DNA from: Atopsyche davidsoni
Lineage: Eukaryota; Arthropoda; Insecta; Trichoptera; Hydrobiosidae
Assembly: GCA_022113835.1 (NCBI GenBank)
Contig: JAILWY010000003.1
Coordinates: 10,563,501 to 10,627,500 of the forward strand
Length of the DNA: 64,000 bases
Direction: 5' to 3'
Shown: positions 1 through 11,900 of the stretch, piece after piece
How positions within the stretch are numbered: position 1 is the first letter of the stretch
Layout: each line of letters begins with the position of its first letter
Made by a program: the position numbers and the translations under genes
The notes under the pieces: generated by a model
Told to the model about the DNA's origin: nothing
Database searches by the model: none
The model's input: only the letters and a program-made list of their open reading frames with translations

Positions 1-762
1 GCTTCTATTGAAGAAATAGATATCTGATTATTTGCTATTATTGCTGCGGGCACTGAAGGTTGTTGGGGACTGACATGCTCCGTGACTGCCCAGTTTGTTG
101 GTCTCTTATTCCGTAACACTACATACATTTATTTATATATTGAGTAATTTCTTTAAATATAATTTTCTGGAGGAGCGACGAGCGCATTCCTGCTGGAGTG
201 ACTCTTCACCGAATAACCAAGTTTAGGAAGAATAGACATATTTAATTTGACTAATATCTGGGATTGAATAATAAAATGCGTGCTATTTTTTAGTAAATAA
301 AATGATATTTATATCTATATAAAAGTCTAAAACTTATTCAGAATAAGGGGTAGATTTTTAACAGAATATTATTGTAACTATATTTAAAATGATGAATAAT
401 AATCTATAGCATTTTCGTCGAGATGCGTTAATTGTATATCGTACAAATTTAATTCCAGAATTTTATACTAAACTTGATCTTAATTTCCTATCTTTTCTAT
501 AAACAACATTGACTTATACGTATAGGCAACTTAATTTCATTTAGGCACTAAAAATGTTAGGTTCTTTCCTTAAATATCAACAGATTGTATATTTCTTATA
601 TCAAATACATAATAATATACTGTATACTTTATTTAATAATCACGGTATGAAAAATCTGTTTAATACATATTTATTATTATCATGGAAAAGCTGATTGCCC
701 ATAAGGTATTCATTTCAGGCCACGTCAGCCGCACGAGACGAGGGACTCGACGACTGTGAGTG

Positions 763-800
763 TCATCAGTCGTCAGTCGTCAGTCACCAGTCATCAGTCA
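763..800 (+). repeat. 7-bp tandem repeat TCRTCAG
   Basis: Five and a half units of a TC(A/G)TCAG-type heptamer, with one TCACCAG variant. Confidence 0.8.
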
Positions 801-1447
801 GGGAGGTCGCGCCCGAGTTGCCATGCGCGACCTTGACAAGTCGTCGACCTCGTTTCCGCGAACTGCTGTTCTATTATATTAACTAATCTTGCTGTATATA
901 AGTTTCGAAAAATGTATTCGCTTACACTTTTCAATAAGTTCATCGATACAAATCAAATATCTATATGTCTTCTGTTTGTACAAAATAACTTTTTTCATTT
1001 ACTTATCATTTATAATAAATACAAATTTATTTATATATAATATTTTCTTCATTAAGATGTGCCGAGATAGGAAAATACTATATATTTTCTAAGTACGTAG
1101 ATTAAACCTAATGAGTTTTGAGTTGGCACTGGTTAGTCGGGCCACTTGGGATAATGCAGCTGTAAGCAGTGTAACCTAATTGTTCACAACTCAAAGTATT
1201 TTGAATACGATATTCAGTAATTGATATCGAGATAATTGGAAATGTTCTTGAGCACGCAACACGCGCGCTCATGCTCGCACACACGCACACTGCCGTCGAC
1301 AGTGCACCTAAAACAAAATTACTTGAAAAATTTGAACATTAAAAATTTTAATTTTGTATTTTGGAAATGTAACTATTGTACTATGTAAACGTAACTTTAT
1401 GTACACTGTGCTGTGAATTTTACATGAATGATAATACACAAAACATA

Positions 1448-1457
1448 TCTATATATA

Positions 1458-1497
<40 letters not shown>

Positions 1498-1505
1498 TAT
1501 ATATA
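1448..1505. repeat. TA microsatellite
   Basis: A long run of alternating A and T, interrupted by a few TTTA or AAAT steps. It is a simple sequence repeat. Confidence 0.9.
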
Positions 1506-4500
1506 AATTTTAGAATTTATCATAAAATAAATAAATTTCAATTGATAATTAAAAACAAAATGAGCTTGGCAAGCGAATAAGTAACTGATAACGTGGAAAA
1601 CTATCCTCTCATTGTAATGCCAGTTGCAAGAATATAACACCACCATTAAAAACAATAAATCAAAAACAAATGGCTTTTTTTTTCTTTCCAGAATGATATC
1701 TCGCAAGAAACACCGATGGAAAGTATTTTAAAAAAATAATCTTACAAATAAAAAAGGATATTATGTTATTACTGATAATGTAAAAAAGGATAATATTATA
1801 TTTCAGCATTTTATTTTTTGGTGCGCTTCAACATTAGACAAGCGTGTTGTCTACAAGTTCATAATGGATGGTTGTACAGGTTTCCATTCAGATAACAATC
1901 AAACTAGTGAAAGATAATTAAAATCATTTTAAAAGCCTCACTTATACAAAACGGTGATGTCAGCAAAATATGAGGACAATATTTCAATCTTAGAATTACA
2001 AACAATAAATTATTTACAAATATAAGACCAAACATATCACATTTGACCTGCCATTGAGTAAAGAGTATAACGTTTATAACTGAGGATCTCACATCTGATA
2101 CATCTCACATCTGCAACAATATTAACTCCTTTACTGAATCCCAAACATCCCAATGACACACAAAAGATATTAACAAAAGTCATGGTATAAAATCATCGGT
2201 ATTCAAGGTAACAATGCTACTATGAAATATTATTTTTCAAATTAAAAAATATTCATTATAATTTATAATAAAACATAAAATTAAAATGACTTGAATAGTC
2301 ATCCACCTTTGGGGAGCTGGCAAATAACATAATTACATTTATATACAAAACTCGAGCATCGGGGCAATGCTCATTTCTCTTTCCAGTTTCAGTATCTTAT
2401 TTGAGCATTTCTGCATGAGCCCACCGACACTCCGGGCCATGGGTGCCTGCCAGGCGTCTGCGCCCGCGCCCCGGACCCTTGAGCAGGGTCCGCGCATCAC
2501 TACTTCATCAACATTACTTAAAAATAAGGCCATGGGGGGCCCAGAGCGTCGGCGTGCTCTCGCACAGTTCCACCTCAGTGGAAACAAACATGCTATACAA
2601 ACTTAATGACTCCGAGCCTCTGTAAGATGCGACCCAACTGGACACCGTCAATAAAGACAAACCTTTCAAGTCTCACGTTTGTGCGGTACAACCGACAGCT
2701 GTTTGGATCGATTTCTATTATATGTCATGCAATATATTTTGTGCTTTATAAAAAATTTTAACGCCCAGTGTGGTCTTCCTTACAGAGGTGCTGAAGGTAA
2801 GGCAACAATTATTGCACGTGGTAATTTAAAAGGATAAACAGTATAGACGAATGAAACAAATGTGCCCAACATTGAGTGCAGTCCTCGCCGGAACACCTCA
2901 TGCGATACGAGAAGAAGTCTTTATATTTGTCCGAATTAATACACAACATCTTTTCAAATATCACAACAAAGATGGCATATCAAAACTATTTACAACAATT
3001 TTTTAATAAGTCATCAAAAATAAATAAAACAATAGCAGGTGTTCCGACACGAGGAGCAAGCTCAGGTGTCGGCGTACGGCTTGTATGATCGAATGCACAT
3101 CGCACAGTGTACTGCCTCGGTAACGTCGCGCAGGGCTCCGCACAGGCAGCCCTCGGACACGCATGAGGACACCCATATAGTAAAAAGCGATTACACATTC
3201 CCATGACTAATTCTAGTATACGTACTCCCATCATCTTTTTATTATGTTTTCGTGTTTTATATCTTTTTTTATTAAATTCAAAACAAATTAAAGAATTACA
3301 TGAAACGAATAAAACTGAATATGAAGCAACCGGTCGGGCGCAGGGCTCTCCGACTCGCTAGGGTAATGTTCCTTCATCGTACTCTCCGTACGACCCCATT
3401 CCTAGCCGTTGACTAATTTTTTCTTAAAAATAACTTAAATAATAGTAATATTTATTACAAAGTCTAAGTCAGTATTCATAGCTTAAGTCAGCGCGAGTCG
3501 CCTCGCGCGCACATACAATATAACAATTCAACGTTTGGGCACCGCTTGCATCCTAGCGATGCACCAGTCCATCCGTCATGTCTTTTTAAATGAATCACTC
3601 TGCCCGGGACCGCGTCCCTTGTACACCACTCTAGCGTGCACCGCTAGCGACGCGAGCGCTCCCAACGTTTAATCGTAAAGGAAAACATCTTCAACCAGAG
3701 ATCAGATAGTCAAATCGGTCGAAACGGAGCCATCGGAATCGTCCGATCCTCTAATATCATTAAGTATCGTAACGAGAGACGTCGCGGTAAGTACACGATT
3801 CAAAACTATCTGAGGGACAGGGAAACGAGAGTAAGTTACTTAATTAAATTAATTTGACTCGTATTTCATACTAGTAACAACCGTATTAATTGTTCATCTC
3901 GCGACACGTTGGTCTTGTCGCACGCGGAAGATCAGTGCGAGCGCAAGACTTGCTGCTGCACATCGCGGCGCGCACAAGCACCCGGGACATCCGTAACAAT
4001 TCACAAATCTACTCAAATAAACGGGTCACGAAATAAATGTAAGTTGAACTCAATCACAGGTGGAATTGGTGATGCGCTCGTGCAGTCGAGCTGCGGAACA
4101 ATTCAGAATGTACTCGGAATCGTTCCTTTTGTGAAGAACGTCCACCGTAGACAATATCCAAGGCCCTAACGGTTATATATAAATATTAACAAATGCGAGT
4201 ATCTACAGCTCCTACGCGGCTAAGGGAGATATTGGCAAATCTCACAAATCGATCTCATGACCGCAAATGGCAAATAAAATTTCAGGAAATCATATTTCCG
4301 ACTAATCTGACAATGGAGGCATTAAACGACACGCGATAACGATACAAAATGGACGCTTACTCGACGGGTGTTTGCATCTCTGAAATGACCCGTACTCTAC
4401 GAGTCAATACGGACAAAATAAATGGCAATTCACATTGGACAGCAAAGTTGACCGCGGACAGTCCGTCTCGCGCCAACTTCTCGGCATCCGGCACGGCCGA

Positions 4501-6072
4501 CGCGCACTGCTCCAAGCAACTCATAACTGGCGACTGCTGAGGACAGGCGTGGACAGACAAAGAATAATGCACTCTCATGATGGAGGGAATATCTGTAACT
4601 GGCAGTTACGAGCGACGCAAACCTAACCGAGTGGATGGTGACCCAAGGACAGAAATGTTGGACTTCCAATATGTACACGCACCTAATGTGTAAACAAACG
4701 CACAAATACACTAAAGCCAAATATTTTTTGTAAAGATATTTTGTTATATTTTATTTAAATACTTGAAAACTTTGAATGATGAATATGATATAGAATTTTA
4801 AAAATGATTAATTTAAAATAAATATAACAACCTGATAAGTAGAATAGATAAATGATGTCATTTACAGATATGGACAATTTAGGATATTCTCGGCTAACTC
4901 CGTTAACCGTGTCATATAATCTGATATATTCATAAACTATTAAGTATCAGTAAAGGATACATTTGATTCAATTCTCCGATTCTCTACCCAAACCCATCTG
5001 ATCTGAAAGTCTCCAGTCATTAACAAAATATCTATTTGATGATTATTAAGTGCATTGAACAAAACATTTTTGGCTTATGATATATTTTAAATATGAATTG
5101 GACTATGTGAATATGCGTTAATTCTATACACAAAGGAAATTTTGCCCTAGACAAGCTTTAGAGCACATTAAGTGAATTTAGATTTGAATTTTATTTGTTT
5201 AAGTAAACCATAGCATTTATGGACTGAAGCTATCTTTCAACACAAACATGACAGATCTGAAGAGAGAATTCGGTTCTGATTTGACAATTGAACATTTGAG
5301 ATAGATGTGTATTTGTAAACTACTGACATATTCATTTTGACATTAAACTCCTTAAACACTCAAGTGAGACAGCAAATTATTTAAACAAGCATTCAAAGCC
5401 ACCTCGATTGCTGATAAATTATGCCAACTTATTTATGAGAGTGATATAATTATTTTATAACTCATAAAAAGTTACTTTTGTAAAACATGATCTTATGTTT
5501 GTAATGATATGCATTCTATAATATGATGGGATATAATTTGACGTATCATATTTGGTAAGAGAGTTATTGATTAAAATGCAATGCAATGTGTACAGTTAAC
5601 AGAAAAACTTCCAAATATAACATCCGGCATACAAAGGAATTCAGCTTACCAAACGGAAACTTGCAATGTTTTGAGAAATTTTTACTTTGATATCATTTCA
5701 TTATTTTATTTAGATCAAAATTATAATTAGAGATAGTCTTTGATATGTTCTGAAAATACTAAAACTAGTATTGTGATTGAGACTCCATTCTTTTGTGTAA
5801 TATAGTAAAGCGCAATGTAAACTAAACATAAGATGATATTACCGTATACCAAAGCATTGTTTAAACAATTTGCTGTCTTGTTTCATGAAGTTCATATATA
5901 ATTTTTAACCACTGTCATCTGAACAAATTTAATTTATGCTTGTATATTTTACAGTAAAACATGTATTTATAACAATTTGGATGGTCTGAATGTAAGATAT
6001 TGTCACGAATCTGTTATAGCTGCCTCATAATACTTATTTACAAACATTTAATGTGGTGCGAGTTATCATTAA

Positions 6073-6310
6073 CCCTTTAAACGCCGATAACGTATGAGCC
6101 TCCTAAACATAGAATATTCATTAGTTTTCAGTGTTCTTGTATCACGACGTTTAATTCTAGTACGAACATCCCGGAAAATAAAATTTAGGAAGCAAAAATT
6201 AAATTACTGGCATTGATCAATATTTTATGAGTACATGTAGACATATTTTTTTAAATTGCGGTATATTACGATAGCATACTATTTTGTATGACATTAGGCA
6301 CAATAAAGGG
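6073..6310. mobile_element. Short piggyBac-type non-autonomous element (MITE)
   Basis: This 238-bp segment is flanked on both sides by TTAA (6069-6072 and 6311-6314), the target duplication of piggyBac transposons. Its ends are CCCTTTA at the left and TAAAGGG at the right, a 7-bp terminal inverted repeat. A second short match (GCC on the left; GGC, its complement, on the right) lies just inside. CCCTTT-type ends next to TTAA are typical of piggyBac-like elements. I see no transposase fragment inside. It lies about 2.4 kb downstream of the Ell stop. Confidence 0.55.
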
Positions 6311-6314
6311 TTAA

Positions 6315-7826
6315 ATATTATTAAGTTGTACTCTATTAATGGAAAACAATAACATGAATGATTGTCTAGCATTTAAAAAAAAAAAATTCATGTATGTACA
6401 TAATAAACTGGTAAATATATTGAAACTAACATAATAAACAGATTATCAACAGCTATAATAATTAAACTCTAGCACTTTAGGGCAAGACCAAACATGGCCT
6501 AAGGCTAACTATGACGCCAAACTTAAATTTGATCGAATTGGAAGGATAAAGAATTCTCGACGTGCAAACTGGACGACATTCGTAGTCTAAACTGTAGACT
6601 TTTTGGCAAAGATAACACTCGCTGTGTCATTTCAAATGCTGAAGACACGTGCGTATCAATATGAATATAAAATAGTGTGGCTATGCTTCAGTACAACTAA
6701 ACAAGACACGAGCTAAATATGGAAGAAATTCAATATAACATTGTTAAAATCATCAATTTCAAATGTTTGAGCTTTAATAATATTTAAAAGGCGTCGGGGT
6801 GTAATTTAAAAATGACACAAATATAAAGTTCCATCTTCAGCGATTAACAACGGAAGGCAAACGTGTCGACCTTTAATATCTATCAAATAGAAAAGTTATA
6901 CTTCGTCAGATTGTCTTTGAACTCTTAGGATTGCATTATTCAAAATTGTAAGAATTACCCAAATTACTCGAAAATGTCTTAAAAATTCATTCACTACAGA
7001 ACGTTACACTTTAAATCTTACTTATAGCTCTTTATACACATTACATAATCCAAACAGATACACCTAATAGAAATTATCAATATTTTTAAAGAAATGCATG
7101 AAATATTTTTTATAGAGTATTTTTAAAGATTCCAGTGAAATTTGTTGTTTGATTACAGTTTCAGAACGGCAGCCCTTACATTATACAGTATGTATTGTTT
7201 CTGCCTATAATCCCGAGAGACGATTAATAAATAATGTATAAAATATAATGTCTACTTGGGAGCGGGTGCGTTACACATCACGAGTGATATGGCATGTAAC
7301 TTTGATATGGCGCCATGATACGCTTGTATTCATACACTGGGTGCCAAACTTGTTTATCGTTTATCGGTAGACATCTTTATACACCTACTCTTCATATATA
7401 TTATGGACCTCACAATTCACTCTCTCTCCAGTCAAAGGACAAGTATACAAATCCATCAAATAACCGCTGCATTCTTTTCATAGCATTGAAAAAGTAAAAA
7501 ATTCCAGTGCACAGAAGATTAAATAAAATATAAAACTCGTATTTCAAATACAACAACAGAGAAAAAAAAGTTATTTGTTCAGAGTCAATGTAGTCATCAA
7601 AATGCAGCAGGATATTTGAAAGAATTTTTGCTGTCTATTTGAAGAGAAAAAAAATTGAGTATCTACAGAAGTTACAGGCCTCGCGTTCTCGATCCGATCA
7701 GTTCAACTAAAGGCTCCGAAGGTAACTCATGACTAGCTCTTCCCGCCCGCACCCCAGACCTCCGACCCTTCCCTGACATTGTGCAGCTCACAACAGTGTT
7801 GCGACTTAATCCATTCGTATATTTAA
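6315..7826. other. AT-rich non-coding DNA downstream of Ell
   Basis: No gene, RNA gene or strong repeat is seen. It may be distal Ell 3' UTR if a downstream polyadenylation site is used. Confidence 0.5.
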
Positions 7827-7832
7827 TTTATT
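7827..7832 (-). promoter_or_regulatory. First canonical polyadenylation signal downstream of Ell
   Basis: Read on the minus strand this is AATAAA. It is the first such hexamer after the Ell stop, about 920 nt downstream; I checked the intervening sequence and saw no other. Many more AATAAA sites lie further downstream, so a longer 3' UTR is possible. Confidence 0.45.
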
Positions 7833-8752
7833 GGATATTTTTTTTTGTGAAAATAGTATCTGGCCCTTAAGTAAGTAACTTATCGCGTAAATATTAAATT
7901 TTCTTATAGACTTCATCACTAAACACTCAGAACAAGCAGTCTCAGGTAATCAAAGGCTATTAACACAGTATCACCACAGCAGAACGCCTGTCGGACGAAT
8001 CCTGCCGTTTACTATCCACGAGGAACTACAGACAATTCAGAATACACTCCCACAACACTCAGAATGCAATCAGTGTGTGTGCTTTTTTCACAGATTCCGC
8101 TTGATGAAATATATCAACACGATAACTAAGTTCGGTTAACATATTTGTTATAACTGTTCTTAATGTAGATAGCCCGAGTATTCATCAAACGGATCCTTCA
8201 GAGAAAGCGGAGATGTAGATTTTTTTCTACGGTGTCTATCAGTATTTTGAGAAATCTGCAGGGCCATTGAGTCAGATGAAATAGTTAAAAATATCCGAGA
8301 GGCGTTCCTGCCTTGGCGCAGGGTGTATTGTTTGTATAATCGAATGGTCTTTCTTAAAGAATGCTCCACTTATAAATGAGTGTTATTTCTCAACAGAGCA
8401 GAATTCAATGTGTGTAACAGATAAAACTCTTCGACTGCAGTAGATTATTCCAAACAGTCAAATCCACAATGCCAAAACAAAGGAGATGGTGACATTCGAT
8501 GTAGACCTTACAGGTCCAGAGAATCCTCTGCATGAGGAAATCGATATTACTGTGATTTTACATTTGTTCCTAATGTTGGCAATTGTTGTTTTGACATATT
8601 TTTGGGTGGTGACATTGTCTGCCGAGTCGGTTGAGTCAGATTGTACAGTTTGAATTGTGCAGATTAGAAATAACACTCATTTAAAAGTGGAGCTGAACTT
8701 GAAGAGAGGCAGCATGCAACAGGTGGTGGGGGCGGGAGGCGGGAGGCTCGGG
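7833..8752 (-). other. Probable Ell 3' UTR
   Basis: This is non-coding sequence between the Ell stop codon and the first AATAAA on the minus strand. It is of mixed composition with no conserved reading frame. The end point depends on which polyadenylation site is used, which sequence alone cannot settle. Confidence 0.5.
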
Positions 8753-8902
8753 TCAGTAGGCTGGCGGATGGTCATAGTCGTGGACGAGTCGCTTGATATG
8801 CGCCAACTTCTGGTGAAGGTAACGGAAGTGCCTGCGGTCCCGTAGATAGTTCTCGTCTTGCTGAGTGCGCTCATACTCGTTAACTATCTGCCGCTTTATG
8901 TC
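8753..8902 (-). CDS. Ell: Ell terminal coding exon, end of occludin/ELL domain
   Basis: This coding part is 150 nt including the TGA at 8755-8753; the acceptor is GTTATTTCAG|GAC. It encodes DIKRQIVNEYERTQQDENY, then LRDRRHFRYLHQKLAHIKRL and VHDYDHPPAY. The YLHxKLAHIKRLxxxYD ending is the conserved C-terminus of ELL proteins. It sits at the position and distance from the C-terminus that the family shows. Confidence 0.95.
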   Translation of the reverse strand, partial: DIKRQIVNEYERTQQDENYLRDRRHFRYLHQKLAHIKRLVHDYDHPPAY

Positions 8903-11900
8903 CTGAAATAACCAAAAACGACAATGTAATAATTTCATAAGTTAAATTGAGAGTGTAACATGTCCTCTCTCGGAATATGATTTGCAGACAAGGATCTTTG
9001 AGTTTAAGCCACTGGTCGATTATTACAAATTATACTCACTCGATGGGTGCCCCCACCCGGAGCCTCCCCGCGGAGTCGCTCCTCGAGGCGCGTGAAGACT
9101 TGTGTGACGGCCTCCACGCGCTTGTGCAGCCCGCGGTAGTTCTCATACTCCGCTGCAAACTCAGCCTTGTAGCGCTTGCGCTGTTCTGGAGAGGTGATCT
9201 CTGTGTATTGACTGAAAAATGCAAGTAATATGTTATACATTTAGAACATTCATAAATATACAATCTATATCTTCCTAACAAGCTATAAAGATGTTGGTAT
9301 TGAAATATTTACTACAAGATATTCCTGATAATGTCAGTACTTGTTTTTTTTTAATACATGTTTTTAGAGACATTTAGACAGATATATTTAAATACTGAGA
9401 TTACAAACATTTGAGCCTGAATTTTTCTGAAGTTTGACTGGAAAAATAGCTCATATTCATAGTGCTAATAAAATTCAAAAGATTTTTTAGTAATGATGAT
9501 ATATTAAAAAAAAATTGCTGAAAATCTCCCGTATGCCAGATAATTTGGTGTTGATGAGTACCTGCTGAAGTCGGGCTGATCCAGGGCATTGGTGGTGGGC
9601 GGAGGGTGTGTGGGGAGGGGGTGAGGCGGGCGCGTGGTGCTATCGGGGCTCTTCCCTCGGGGGGTAGACTCCAAGGCCGCGTACTCCATGGGAGGCGAGC
9701 GCCGTTTGTTACTGCTCACTACTGACACCGGAGACGGACACATTCTCGTCACTGAAAATATATAAATACCAATAAATATTGTTTGAGATAAAGTTTAGCA
9801 AATTTTGGAACTTAGCAACCTTCTGTACGGACTTAAAGGAAATAAGGTTGGAAGATCGGCATTACCCTTACCGGATGAGATGTGGTCAGCAGAGGGACTG
9901 GTCTTATAGCCGTTCTGCTTAGGAGGCGTGTCCAGGAAGGCCTTGCTGGTATTGAAGTTCAAGGAGAAGTTGGTGTCTCTCTTGGCTGCAAAAAAAAAGA
10001 ATTGAGAGTCATAAAGAAAAAAATTGCAAAAATATATTAAGTAGATAAGTGTTGAATGTAGTTCACATACTGGGAGTGAGAGGCTGAGGAGGCGGCGGAG
10101 GCGTGTCTTCGTCGCTGTAGTTCTTCCTGTCGCCGCTGCTGGCTCCACTGGTGCTCGTGGACGAGTGGTAACCATTACTCAACGCTGCGGGGGAACTCTC
10201 ACCTTCCCTGTAATGGCATCAATATTTTGTAAATATATATGAATTGACCAATCTCATTTTACAATATATAATAAGTAAATTATCTCCTTATCTGGAAGAA
10301 TTTGGATATGAAAATTTAAAATATTTTATATTATCATTCATATTCAATCTTAAGAATATTCTACTAATAAAAAAATTATTGTGGCATGATAACTATAAAA
10401 TAGAAAGTCTTTTAATGAATGGCGGGATGATTATTGTTAGGAGTATATAGCTCCGTGAAGCAGAGTTGTTAGAGTAAATACTTATGTAATGTCCGTACCT
10501 GAGAGGCACATCAAGATTGGGTTTCTTGTAGTGCGAGATGCGTTGCTTCTTGATAGGCGGAGCCTGCGCGGGGAGAGTAGCCACGCGCTTGCCGGGGGGA
10601 GGGGAAGGAGAGTGTCCGGAGTCGGAGCTCAGTGGAGGCGTCAGATTCTGGGGTTTCCGTCTGAAAATCAATATCAATAGTTAAATATGATCTTTAGAGA
10701 ATTGATGTAGTAATTAGAGTATAATTTTGAGTAAATAAATAGTATACTCAGTTTATTATCTAAATTGAATTTTCTAAAAAATGGTCTGGAGTATAAGTAG
10801 AGATGCTTCATAAAGAACATATTGGTTATTCCCGGCCAACTTTTTTGCAAGCTGTTCCTTCCCTGCCATAGTCCTGTAGATGTACTATGTATCTAACTAA
10901 AGATTAAGGAATTGTTTGAGATATTTTATCATCAAGAATGTGAGATAAACCCAAATGCTTTTTTAAAAGACAGTGAAAATAAAAATAATGAACTACAAGA
11001 CAAAGAATTTATTTTCATTTAATCACAATACGTGGACTTGTACTTTATGATTTGCAGTAAACTGGTTGAATTTGTTCAAGTGTATTACAGCGTGACTATT
11101 TTGGTTAATATTTGCGCACCAAGCATATATTTTTTTATTTGTCAAGTTCATATTATTATTTAAAAACAATCGTTCATCGGCTCGAAAAACGTTATACTGA
11201 TAAGAGTAAATTTGCACAATCGCAAATTTGTTTTATATTTGTAACTACCATACTTCCCTTCACAAATCAACCAGATATAAATCATTTGTTGCAAATAATT
11301 TAACGCTGCTATAAAAGGTGAAAGAAAATATCCATTTCCTTTCTTGAACATATTGATTTTATTTTATAACTCACTTTAAATAAATGATGTTTTATAGATT
11401 TAGACACTGGTTAACGTAAAAGGCAGATATTCTATAAAAAGTTGCTTACATTTCAAGAATTTTATTGATATTAAAAGGAGAAACGAGTACAATAATTGTA
11501 AGTCTCTAAGGGCTTTTTTTATCCATGTTATCATTTTATTAAGAAGATAAAATTAAAAAATCCATTTGTACCTGTAGGGAGTAAATTCAAGCAAGCCAGG
11601 CTTTCGAGTTTAATGTGGATTGCTTACGATGATGCATATAATTACCGTTTGAGAATTTGCTTCTCCTCCTCAGAGTAGAAAGGCCAATCCTCATTGACAT
11701 CATTCCAGCATTGCCTATGGAGTTGGTAGCAGTTATCCTTTATGCATGAAATCTGCTGCAGTACAGTCTTAACAACATTACGCTCCTTATCTTTAATTCC
11801 TTCTGCAAGCACACAACCAAGTACACGTTAGAATAGCATAAAGGCTACACAATATAATTCCAGCTTTTTTATAAAGAAGTAATAATTACCACTAACTATC

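Larger units (their letters stand above)
1..6068. other. Non-coding 3' flank or distal 3' UTR of Ell
   Basis: No supported gene was seen. AT-rich DNA surrounds a more GC-balanced block at about 2340-4640, whose short open frames on both strands look like shadows with no family match. A minor 7-bp repeat lies at 763-800 and a TA microsatellite at about 1450-1505. The GC-balanced block could be distal 3' UTR, a conserved element, or the end of an unrecognised transcript. Confidence 0.5.
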
